The position numbers and the translations under genes are program-made. A DNA stretch of 64,000 nt from Pomphorhynchus laevis (lineage: Eukaryota > Acanthocephala > Palaeacanthocephala > Echinorhynchida > Pomphorhynchidae). The notes beneath the pieces are model-generated. The model saw nothing but the letters and a program-made list of their open reading frames with translations. It had not been told where the DNA came from and searched no databases. Positions within the stretch are counted from its first letter, which is position 1, and the number at the start of each line of letters is the position of its first letter. Location of the stretch: NCBI GenBank assembly GCA_012934845.2, contig WNNJ02002910.1:62001-126000 (forward strand), read 5' to 3'. Positions 1 to 12,600 of this stretch are shown in pieces.

Positions 1-95
1 CTTATAATTTTTTGAATTTATACCTCTAGCCTATTGGATTAGCAACATAAAGTTTATTAAAATGTCGCCTTTTTACATTTTTCATAAACTTTTAG

Positions 96-661
96 GCTCA
101 GGCAGTTTTACAAGGCAAATCTAGAAACACGATAATTCGTGAACTTCAAAGAACAGTAAGTTTTCTGTTTTGTTTCTTTAAATTAGTAAACTTGTTTAAC
201 CCAATAAACATCTTATTTAAGAACTTAGATATTAACGTTGCTGTAAATAATTTACTCGGTCGAGATGAAGATATGGAAGAAGGTCAGGAAGAAGATCAAT
301 ATGCGCAAGGTTATTTTTTAGTGTTGGAAATTTAGTTCTATGTTCGATTTTAACAGTACTGATTCAATTGCCTATAATTTTTTAAAAATTTTGTCTTCTT
401 GATATTCAGAAATTATTTTATCAAATATTCAGAAATTTACAAATTAATAGTTTTTGATTAATTTAATAGTTTATTAAATTTGTTATTTGGATTTACTTTT
501 AGACTTTGTGTCTTTTATGGATATGTCTGGAATTGATGCCACTGGTGCAGATCTCCATCCAAGCGTTTTACTTGAAGCCGCAGATCTAAACAGTGATGAA
601 GCTGCTTGTCTTTCTCTTCGCTGTGATAGTCTATCTCGTAGAGTTGCTTCTATTCGAGGTG
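96..661 (+). CDS. UBR5: UBR5 exons 1-3: UBA domain and following linker
   Basis: Exons are 96-155, 222-309 and 503-661. Exon 1 opens with [20 protein letters not shown], matching the first helices of the UBR5 UBA domain (human [18 protein letters not shown]). Exon 2 continues with [18 protein letters not shown], completing the ubiquitin-binding three-helix fold, and then becomes acidic. Exon 3 carries [12 protein letters not shown] and a serine/arginine-rich tail, as in the human linker. Exon 1 starts in phase 0 after TTTAG, so at least one earlier exon lies off the left edge. Donors are GTAAGT, GTTATT and GTATGT. Confidence 0.9.
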
Positions 662-3600
662 GTATGTTATGCATAAGTCTTTGTATTTGTCTTTGTTACT
701 GGCAAACGCTTTTGGTTTTTGCATTGGATTTTTATTGTTCTTTCTGGCGATTATTTCGGGCTTTGATCTTATTTGTCTCCATATTTTAACATATCTACTT
801 ATAAATGGGTAGTATTAATGATCTTTAATTTTAAGTTCTTTAACAGAACCGCTAAATCTAGGAATTTAATTTTTATTTTCGAACATTTTTAAGTAAAATT
901 TGAAAAATAAATATTTGATTTCTTTCCACAACCCATTTTTTTTGTCGAATTCTAAATATAAAATTCTATAGACAAAGTACTGAAAATTGTGTTATCTTTT
1001 GCGCCGTTATGTTTTATGAATTGGAAAAATTCTAGTAAAACTTAAAATTTAAATTATTATTATTTTATTAAAAAAGTAATATTATTATAATTTTATTATT
1101 TTTACTATTAAATTAAATTTAATAGTAAAAATTAAATTTACCCCGACGAGCTTACAAAGCTTAGAACGCGTCTAGGCCTATTACTTGCAAAAATGACATC
1201 GCGATGCATCAGAGGAACGCGATCTGCAATCGGACGTCCAGAATTTTGAACCCAAACTGAACTGAATTTTTATTTACGGGCCCATTTGCGGGTAACCCAG
1301 AGATTGTAATTTAAAAAAAATATAAGTTAAAAAAAAATAAATAAATAAATTAAATTTCATCTCAACGAAAATGGTGTTTTTAGATTTGCCGCCATTTTCA
1401 ACATGAAGTTCAGAATTATTGTCCCTTTTGTACATTATATTAATAAAATTAATAATAATAAAATTATTAAAACTAATACAAATTATATTAGTATTAAATT
1501 ATACATTAATAAATATTTTTATTATTTTTTATAAATATTTAATATGTGGAATTAAATATTGTTGAGGAATTAGATAATTTAAACATTTTTAGTTAATATA
1601 ATATTAATTTTTATTTTTATAATATTAATTTTTTAGCTAAATTTTTCAATTAAACAATTAGCCTTATGTTTTCAGCGTCTTAAGGAAATTTAAATTTCAC
1701 AGCAACTTGTTGACTTTGTTTCAATGTTTAGTGCTAATCGCTTGATTATATATTTATAGAATCTTAGCAGTTCTTTTAGAAATGAATTCTGACAGACGCA
1801 ATGCTCAAGGATGGCCAATATCGCAACAACAGATATTTGGAAATGACGAACCTACAAAGGCTGGAAAAAAAGCTGAGCAAATTCAGACTTCTTGCCCGCT
1901 TCGATTTTCATCCGAAGTAGAATGGTGCAAATATGTAATCGAGAAGCTAAATTCTAGTCTCAATAAATATATTTTTATTCCTGTTTTAAGCAAAACTCTG
2001 ATGAACTGGGTCGATTTCTTTATATCGCCGCATTACACACTGAACTATTACTTGTATCAGCTAATGAGGAATGTCTAGTTCAATGGCGATTTGATAGTAA
2101 AGTTGCTTACACTGATCCAAAAGTGAGAAAATCTCATCGTCATTATTTGTTTTAACTACGAATAATATTTATAGAACAATTTGATCCATCATCCACGTGC
2201 GGAATCACTTGGTCTGGCACATGAAAGAGTATCATGGCTTCATGCTTGCGTATCACGAGCTGTCGTAACCACTGTCGATACTGGCAAGGTAATACACACT
2301 ACTTCACTACCCAATTTTATGATTTAGTTTTTATTTCTTAGATTTGCTCATTTGTTGACGAGAGCCTAGGAAGTTTCGCTGCTAGAAAACTTGATTTTCC
2401 GGCAACTCATTTTAGTACTAGCAAGCCAATTAGTGCATATACGTCATGCTATTTTACAATAGTTCTTTGCGAAAATAATCGTATATTTTGGTGGTATGTT
2501 TTTTTCAAAAAATATTTTGTTTCGGTGATAATTACTTTTTTCATATTTAGGGGAGCTCTACCGAAAAAGTCGCGTGTAAAAGTCATGGATCGGGCCAAAG
2601 ACAAGTCAAAACAAACAACGGGCAGCGACGATTCAGAAATATCAATAAACTCGAAAGTAAAGTTTCAACTTTTCTGCGTTTTGTTAAGTTTTTTGTAATT
2701 TTACCAACACAATCAATGAATGTAATCAACTTCTAGCTTTTATTTTACAACACAAACAGAAAAAACGACTAAAACCTATAATGCTTTTTGAACATTTTTT
2801 CGGACAGCTTAACATGTAAAACCTTAAAATGAGGTTTCAAATGTATTCACGTAAATATTAATTAATATTAATAATTAAAATATTAATTAATATTAATAAA
2901 ATATTATTAATATTTATTAAAATATCGATTTTTCTCTTTCTTGTATCGTTTTGTTTGATATGCTAAATATTTTTATATTTGTGCATCTCGTCATCTCGTT
3001 AGTATTCAATTTATAATATGTATGAGGTAGCAAACCAATTTGAACTCTACAAATTCTCTTTCAATTTCGAGTTTACATTTGAACATTATGATAATCTTTA
3101 TTATTATATATTTTGGTTGATAAACAATGCTGACTGATCGTCATTTCATTAAAGCTATAACTTTATAATATAACTTTAGCCTATATAAAGATATAAGAAG
3201 CTATATAAAGATATATAAGCTTCTCTTATATAGAGAAGCCTATATTGCTTCTCTATATAGCTTCATATTTCAAAAACTATCATAAAGCTATTTTGTAAGC
3301 CTTTAAGTATATTATATAACTGATATAATTATTACAGAATAAAATCTAACTTTAATAGTTAATTCTATTAATTTTCTTTAGTATTACTCAAACCTTTATA
3401 TGGCGAATCTTCCCGAGAAAAAAAATAAAAATTTTTTAACCAATGTTTCGGTTGTCCGAGCAGCCCTCTTCAAAGGATCTGATTTATTGTTGCATCTTTG
3501 CGAGTGAGCATCGTTCTTAAGTCAAACGCTTCTGGGTCTTTGTCAAATAACACAAACACGTCATTAACATATCGCCATTAGTGTCGTAGGTCCGGGAGAT

Positions 3601-6600
3601 ACAAATGAATATCTTCTAATATCTTATAATATCATTAACTTTTTGGATATTTAAGTCTATATACATGGACGTTTGATACTAACGACTGTATATAGAAAAC
3701 CTCATACCGTGGGCACTACCTCCATGATCATTTCATAGCCCGCCTAGCATAAGATATCTGCCGCTAGAGCACTTCAAAGATGTCGATTATTCTGTAGTAA
3801 TACCCGTGATCGATCCCGGATTATCGAGTTTTTTTTACAAGTTTCTTGTGTTTTCTGGGACCTCAAATTTCCCTCTTAAAATTTTAGCACGTGTACGACA
3901 AAGATACCCAGGGAGATGTTGAGATCTACCTAACCTACATGCTGAAAGATCCTGGATTTCCGAGTTTTTTATGTCGCGGGTCATCCCCTACAAAGAATAG
4001 AAAAATAATTTTAACCAATATTTCTGTTGTCCGAGTAGCCCTCTTTTAAGTATATGAAATTACAATATCATATAAGTACACAAGTTTTACGAATAACAAG
4101 GCAGTGTAAAATCTTGTGAATTCGGGATTGTTCAGCCTGTGGGTTGAGTAGATCTCAACCCACAGGCATACTCAACCCTGAGTATCTTTGTCGCACACGT
4201 GCTGACATTTTGAGAAGAAAATTTGAGGTATCAGTTCGATTCATTTACCTACATTTTCTCGCTGTTTCCACTCAAGTACTAATCTGTGATTTAGCACCGT
4301 TGTTCACCGTCTTAAACGTAATTCTACGATCGGTTGATATGACGTGATTAAATAGGACTAACGACGTGTCATGTCGTTTTAAACCATACTTATGTTGGTA
4401 GATTCTCTTGGCAAGACTTTGTTTGGTCTGACCAACATATGGTCAGAACAAAAGAGGGCTTCTCGGACAGCCGAAATATTGGTTGAAAAAAAAACTTAAT
4501 TTTTGTTCTAGGTGATGACTCCCTTTTTAAAGATTAAATTTGACCCAATGTAATTCTGAACGATATTACTTTATAAAGATTAAATTTGACCCAATGTAAT
4601 TCTGAACGATATTACTCAAACGTCATTAAAAATACATCATATCTTTTATTTCGTTTTTCTAATTAATTTAATCTTCCCAATCTTTAAAAATTGTGAATTT
4701 TGACGAATCAAATCAGTTAATGGAGTATTAAAAATATAAAAAGGTATTAACGCATTATTATTTCAAAACAAATTATAATACTAAATTAAAATTTGATGAT
4801 TAAATAATAAATAATTGTTATAAGATTTTAAATAACTTATATCAATTTAAAATTTAAATTTAAAATTTAAAATAAAAGTCAATTTTTATGAATTGACTAA
4901 TAAATATGATGTATAAGAATTAGAGGTAATCAGTAAGACATTAGTCAAGAATACATAATCAGATTAAATAACTATGCCTACGTATTTTATTCGATATACA
5001 AAAAAAAACTTGTGCTTTTTCTAGGGTATAAATAAATAAAAGCAAAGACAAATAAAAATAAAGAATGATAATAAATAATTATATAATATTTTATATAATT
5101 CATGCCAAGTTAAAATTTAAAATAAAAGTCATTTTTTATAAATTGACTAGCAATTAACAAACGATCTATTATTAAAATTATAATCATCTTGTTTTTTAAT
5201 TATTTATTATTTTATTATTTATTACTTAATTGTTTAACATTTAATTTTTTAAATTTTAGAATCGTTATAAAATACGTAGACAAGTCAATTTTTATGAATT
5301 GACTAATAAATAACAGACGTTGTATAAGAATAAGGATTAGACGTAATCGATTATAATAAATTTAATTTTTTTTTAATAAAAAATAGTATACTATATATAG
5401 CATATAAATATATACTATATTTATATATAGTATATTTTTTTATATAGTATATACCTCCAGACTGAAGCCGGACACCAACAGACTCGATTCAAACAGCAGA
5501 ACCACCAAATACTTCATGGATTTGTCGCCTGTGTCCATCTTGTGCAGGTACTTCATAATAGAGTGATCGGGGTCGATCTTTAAATTCTTCTTCGTGACCA
5601 TGTAGCCCGTAGTGCTCGTGTCGCGCTGGGCATGTGCCTTTATTATTCGTTCCATGTTGGCCAACTAGCCGTATTGACCCGTCACGATACAGCATCGTGC
5701 GGATACGAGGCGATTTGAGACAACCGATTTTATTTAATGATTTTATAAAATCATTAAATAAATTACAGACGATTTTATTTAATGATCCAAATAAATTGTG
5801 TCTCACATATTTGCGAACGATGATTTATGTTATTTAAAGGAACCCGCGAAGCGGATAATGTGTTTATATTACGATCTTTTCTATTTCGTTTCAATGAATT
5901 TTATATTTCTTTAATTTCAGTTGTTATATAGCCACTTATATAATCTATTATTCATAATAAATAAATTGTTTTACGTGAATTTTAATTTTCAAGTAAAATA
6001 AAAATTTTATTTTTATTAATATCAATTTTAATTACTGGTTTAAATGAAGATTAAATGATTATATTTAAATGATTTCAATTTAATTACTGGTTTAAACGAA
6101 GCCACTTTTAAATGGTTTATAAAGCCACTTTTATAATCAATTCATAATAATAAATTTAGTTTTCAATAAAAATTTTATTTTGACTTTGAAAAATTCAAAT
6201 TTGATATCACAAAAAAATCACAATATCTGCTTTAAAAAAGTTTGAGAACTTTTTTAAAAAAAGTTTGAGATCTAATAAACAAACAACTGAAACGGACTGC
6301 TAAGTACAGTCGAAATATCAAATAAATAAAGTTGTTTTTGCATTCTCGGGAATGGTTCGCGATAAAAAAAATTACTTTGACCCGAAAGCAATTCTCGACG
6401 ATAAATATATACTTTCCTTATATGATATAAATATACTATATTTATATCTACTAGATATAAATACGTGTATTCTTTAATGAAGTATTTTTACTATTTTTTA
6501 TCTCTTTTTCAGAACCTTCTTGATTTCTTAGAAATCAAGAAGGTTCTGAAAAAGAGAAATTATTCTTTATCCAAATCCGTCATTGCTAATCAGTGCTAAT

Positions 6601-9600
6601 TGCAAATCATTCAATAAAACAATATGACATTATTTAGGTTGTACTTCAAGCGGTTAGATTCATACAAATTGGAGCTGTAGGTTTTACAGTTAAAGATGGA
6701 ATACCGAAGATTGGTCAACTTTTAGATACTGTGATATCAACCGACAGTACATATAGATTTCTTGTTCGAAAAGATATTTAGTAAGTTCACGTGTTTTATG
6801 TTTTTTATTTGTAAATAACAAATAAAGGAGGCAATAAGTTTTTTTTTAATTTTTTTTATCAAAATTATGAATTCTTCATTAGCATTTTCAATAATTTTGC
6901 TGTTATAAAATAAAACTGATATTATATAAATGCTATAAATTGGTAGACTTTTAGAAAAGTTTTTTTTATTTTCTCTTTTTCAATTAATGGTAAGATATTT
7001 TCATAGACTTCATTGCATTTTGTTAAAACTTTCTTCGATTTTTTTCATGTTTTTGTAGTCGTTCTGAAGATATTTTGGATATCGCAGAACTTAATCGATA
7101 CGAAGAGAGACACGTGCAAGCGCCGACCGGGTCAAGTAAGTATTTTTAAAAGTATTTAACTTTTGTTTCCTTAATTTTGTTCTTACTTTGCTTGTAAACT
7201 ATTTACAATAAGGTTGTCCAGTTACCTTTTACTTTTATTGGTTCAGAGCGAAAGCGATCAACTGTTGGAGATGATGCAGCATTTCACACTAGTTTGGTAA
7301 AGGAACATCGTTCAGACTTGAACTCACATGAATGGTACGAGGAAAACTGGCACATTGCAGATGTTATATTCATCGAAGAGAGCAAAGTTACTCCGCTCGG
7401 CACTGTTCTAATGGTACCAAAACTCATGCAGTTCTTTCATTAACATTTAATCAATTTTTAGATTGATAAATCTCATTTGCTTGTAAAATTGTCGTCCGTA
7501 AACGAAAGCAAAGAAAGTACTTCAGATTGTGAATCAACAGAAGTGCTGTCTAACACTCGTATATTTCGCAAAGATGATCTTCGGGTAATAATGTGTTTTT
7601 ATTATAGGTTTATTGTTTACTTATTTACTAATGGGAGTTAAGGTTTTGAGTTTTTCTTTTACATTTGTGATGCCGTAATTTTCTTAGGACACGTTTAGCC
7701 TTAAAAATTTTAACTTTTTTCGGAATGATATTTTCGACAATATCTGATACTTATCGACTTTTAATGATGCTAAAGTATTTTCTTCTGAAAAACTTTTAAA
7801 GAAGAAACATTAGTTTTTTCTAGATAAAATATCGTCAATTTAATAAATAGCTGATATTTGAAATATACATTTTAAATATTAAGACGCTTTAACGCTAACA
7901 TAGTATGTCTGCTTTGCTTTAATCTTGTTTTAATTTCATTATATTTGTAACAAGACGGGATATCTTATTTTTATTCAAAAATAAAACTTAATAATATAAT
8001 ATATGATATTATATATAATATTATATAATAATATGATATAATATATAAATATTTGTTTATTTCTATGCATCGAAATGACGATACATTTCGATGTTGGTAA
8101 ATTTTGCTAAATGGACGAGTATTTACTGGATAAAGAAATCTGGATAAAGAAATCAGTATTTGACTGGATAAAGAAATCCTTTGTTATAACTACTTACATA
8201 TCTTAGATGATAACATACAACTAACGACTTGCAGACTATAACAATACTTGCTATTTGATATCATCCAAGTTTTTGAAAAAATATTTTCGGTTAATTAATA
8301 CTTACAAGCTTTAATACACATCGATACTAATTCAAAAGCGCGGCTCGAATGCAGTCGCGCAACCATTACACGAGGAGTGCAGCGTGGGCAATCGTTCAAT
8401 AAATTGGAACATTCGTGAAAAGTCAGATGACGATTTGAATTAAATTCCACTGTCAAGCTTCTCCAGTCTTGATTCCAGCTTGCTTACTTCAACTGGAACG
8501 ATAAAATCATTTGAATATTCGAGTTCCATTCTGTTGTCGAGCATCTCGAGCCCCGATTCCAGCTTGCGTCTTTCAACAGGATCCATACAATCAGTTGAAG
8601 ATTCGCGTTCGGTTCCGCTGTCTAGTATCTCCTGCGTTGCTTCCTATCTACCACTTTCCAATTCTTTAATCCCATTTACATCTAGGTGCTTGATCCGAAA
8701 ACGTCCCATCTGGGTCTCCAAAAATGGCATATCTAGAGTCCACTGGCCAGTTTATTCACGCTGCCTAGGCTCAAGCAAGCTGCCAATTAGTATTCCAGCA
8801 TCCTTTTCTTCACAATCGCCCTACGATATTTCAAGTTCAATCGATAATCATATCATCTCAGAAGATTTTATTCTTGCTTTAGCAGACTTAGATTATCAAC
8901 TTTTCACAGCTCTTACACAACCCGCCAAGCTCGTACGGCACATTCCTCGCACTGCTCCCCCGACAACTGCCTTCATCCTTATTAAGTGTATCAATAACGA
9001 TCTTCGTTCTCCTTATGAGGACGAAAACTGGTTCCGTCTGTTGACCTTTCAAGATCGACTTTGATACTCCGCATCAAAAAGGGAACAGGACGATTATATT
9101 CAATGATTAGGAGGCACGTGAATATCCAGATTAAATATCAGATACCCTGTTCATATCTTTTTTCGGGATTTCAAACGATAGTGAAGCATTGAGACGACAT
9201 GTTTGTCAGAAACTCGAGGATGGGCATCTTAGAGGGGCGATTCGACTGGTTGCAAGTGCTCAAACAATAATCCCATTACACAGTACGATAGTTGAACATA
9301 TGTTATAATTGCATCCTCAGAATCTGCATCCTCAGAATCCCCTCATCACATCAGTTCCAGAATTCCCAAACGGGGCCAATATACTGCCAATGTACCTAAA
9401 GTAAGTCGCTAATGCTCCACCTTTGTCTGATGCTGGTTTCAACGGACTTAGTCCAACTCATCTAAAGGATTTGATAGGCGGATCTGTCAGTGGCGCTGTG
9501 ACGCTTTTCTGGATAACCTAACTGGCTATCCAGAAAAGGAACATTGTCTTTGATAATTAGGTAAACCTAATTCTCAAAGGCAATGTTCCCCCCAAAATAG

Positions 9601-12600
9601 CCCTGTTCCTCAGCGGTGTCAATCTCCTTGCGTTTTCCTAACTGCCTATCCAGAACAGGAACATTGCCTTTGAGAATTAGGTAAACCTAATTCTCAAAGG
9701 CAATGTTCCTCCCAAAATAGCCCTGTTCCTCAGCGGTGTCAATCTCCTTGCGTTTTCCAAAAAATCAGGCGGCATCCGTCAAAAGGATTGCGGTTAGCTA
9801 AGGATTACCTTAGCTAACCGCAAAGGTAGCTAATTAGGCGATCTCCTCGCATATTTCCAGTCTTCTTCGATCAACGCAATTCGGTGTGGGCTTTCGGCCT
9901 GTCATCAAAGTCACCATTCAATCTGCCTGCGACTACATGATGTTGCGTCCGGGGTATTATCTAGTCAAACTTGATTTTGCCAACGCCTTCAACTGTGTTT
10001 TTGACGCAGTGCAACTCTGCATTCCTGAAATCCTTTCTTTCGTAGCTTTATGCTACGGTAGTGATACACCTTCTCTGTGGTGAAAACAGCATTTGATCGC
10101 GAAACGGTATTCAACAGGCGACCCCATCAGTCCACTATTTTTCACTCTAGCTTTAAAGAAAATGACTGAATGTTTAAATAGCAAACTTAACATTTTGTAT
10201 CTCGACGACGGAAGCTCGTAGGTGACGTTCAATCTCTTCTCGAAGACATCAGATAGTTTTCGAGCGATCTTGGTCTGCAGCTCAACGAACCGAAATGCGG
10301 ATTATTGTTGATGGCCCCTGTTCGCAACATCTACTCGATTCTTTACTTACCGTCGTTATTTCGCCTTTAGGCACATGTAACGTATGGTGCGCTATTATAT
10401 CCATCTCAGCAGACCGCGCTCGAACTCGTCGCAGCAATTTATCAAATTCTCTTGGCCGGATCCGGACTTGTCCAGCTCCACAGTCAAAACGGGTTTTCTT
10501 TTTGCGGCACAGTTCTGGACTACCCCAAATCAAACACTTTCTGCGTGCAGCGCCTTGTTTCCTTTACAAAAACCTACCTCAACAATTTGACAATACGACG
10601 CGAAGCCTATGTGAAAGCATCCCGAACGTATCTCTCGATAAACGATCCTGGCGCAAGACAAATCTTCTGATCGAATCGGAGGGCGGGGTTTCGTTAGGTC
10701 AGAGGAGGTAGCTATCCCAGCCTTTGTCTCATCGATTCGTGCCACTCGCGATAAAGTGAAGGCCCTCCTCTCCGTCGATTGTCTCTTCGACCAACCTTGC
10801 TTATCATCTCTTCTTTCTGCTACGGTCATTAGCTTGTGGTAGTACTGCTTCTCAGAGGAAGCTCCAATAGACCAAAACCTTCAATCACACTGGACCATTT
10901 CATATTTTGTGTCTCAGGACACAGCACTTTTACAAAGTGCAGAAGATGACCTTGATCGTACTAGATTACTGGCACTCCATAACGAGTTTTCAGGATCTTT
11001 CCTGGAAGCTATTCTTTTTAAATCTTTCGTTACAAGACTTGATGATAGGTCTTTCGAGCAGGCGATTTCTCTCCGTTTGGGTCGGCTTCAAACTACGGCT
11101 GTCAGATGTGATTCCGCGTCGAATTCTGATATCTTCCATGCACTGGATTGTAATTACGTCAGTTTGAGATTTTTGCGTCACACCGCAGTCAACCACCTGC
11201 TTAAGTCCGCCCTGATATCTGTCGGATACCCTTACAGGTTGGAACTCATCGGATTTTCGCGATCGGACGGTAAGCGCCATGATGGAACTACATTAGTCTC
11301 GTGGACCAACAGTAAGCGCCTGGTATGAGACTTTACGTGCCCAAATACTTTAGGTCCAAGCTGGCGCGCACATTCTTTACAGAGCCCAGGCATCGTTTCA
11401 AGCATCGCGAAAGGGCGCAAATAAGCAAAATACGCATGCTTAAACCCATCTACGGTAATGTATCAACCAGTGGCATTAGATACCCTGGTTTGCCCTGTCC
11501 TTGCAGCAGTTAAATTTCTCAAGGACTAGACGACGCCTGTCGAGAGCAACAGGAGATTTCAGAGCTGGCCGATATTTTACTCAGAGAATATATATCGCTG
11601 TTCAGCTCGATTACGGGGCATGCCTGTTGGAAGATTCTCTGCTTTAGATTTTGTTGATTTATTTTAAATAAAAAAATATTTTTTTAAAAATAAATATATT
11701 AATCTAATTAGATTAATTGTTCTTTACCTGTTTTTATATTTGCGTGTATAAATATTAGAAAACATGTACTAAATGCATTTTATATTTCTTAGATGACATT
11801 TATTAGATGCGCATAAAATAATATTTTTAAGAAATTAGTATTTTCATTTAAAAAATATATTTTTCTTTGAATTTAAAACGTTTCACGATTATGAAATTTT
11901 CACATTTTCAAATTTATTTCATTATTATTTTCTTAAAAGTGTTTTAAGTATTTCGGTAGAAAATGGGCTGCTGTAGTTACCCATAAATTGTGTCTAATGT
12001 TTTATTCCGTGTTTTTTCTAAATTTTTGATATTTTGAAAGTTTACGATATTTATTATTTATTATACTACTTCTGCCAATTCATTCTACTTAGGTCATTCA
12101 TTTCTAACGGGTAAATTAAATTAAGCGTTTAATAATACGATATATCCGTTATGTATTGTAAAATATTAAAATATTAAAAATGCCGACAACATTTAATAAT
12201 GACCAGGACTAGATGCATTGTATGTTAACGTTACTGGCGGTCCATCTACCTCATCTTCCACAGGAAATCGATAAGAAGGAATTACTGAATGGCTTGTCAT
12301 AATACAGATTTAAATACATATTTGTCATTTTAGTCAATATTTCATACTAATCATTTTGAAAGAGAAAAGCTAATTAATCTCTAATCGTTATTAATTATTA
12401 ATTAATAATTAGTACTTTACTATTGATTATTAAGTAATTATTCTTAATAATTTAAATAAATATTTTAGATTATTACGGAAGAATTCAAATATAAATTATT
12501 GTATGAATTCATCATACACAAGTTGGACACTTGTTTATTTCTTACAATATTAATAAGTTATTGTAAAGTATCAGCTTTAAAATGTAAAATAGTGGACTTT

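Noticed and set aside
4144-4347. Plus-strand 67-residue gene
   Set aside because: It is a shadow of the GIY-YIG remnant of a Penelope-like element read on the minus strand.
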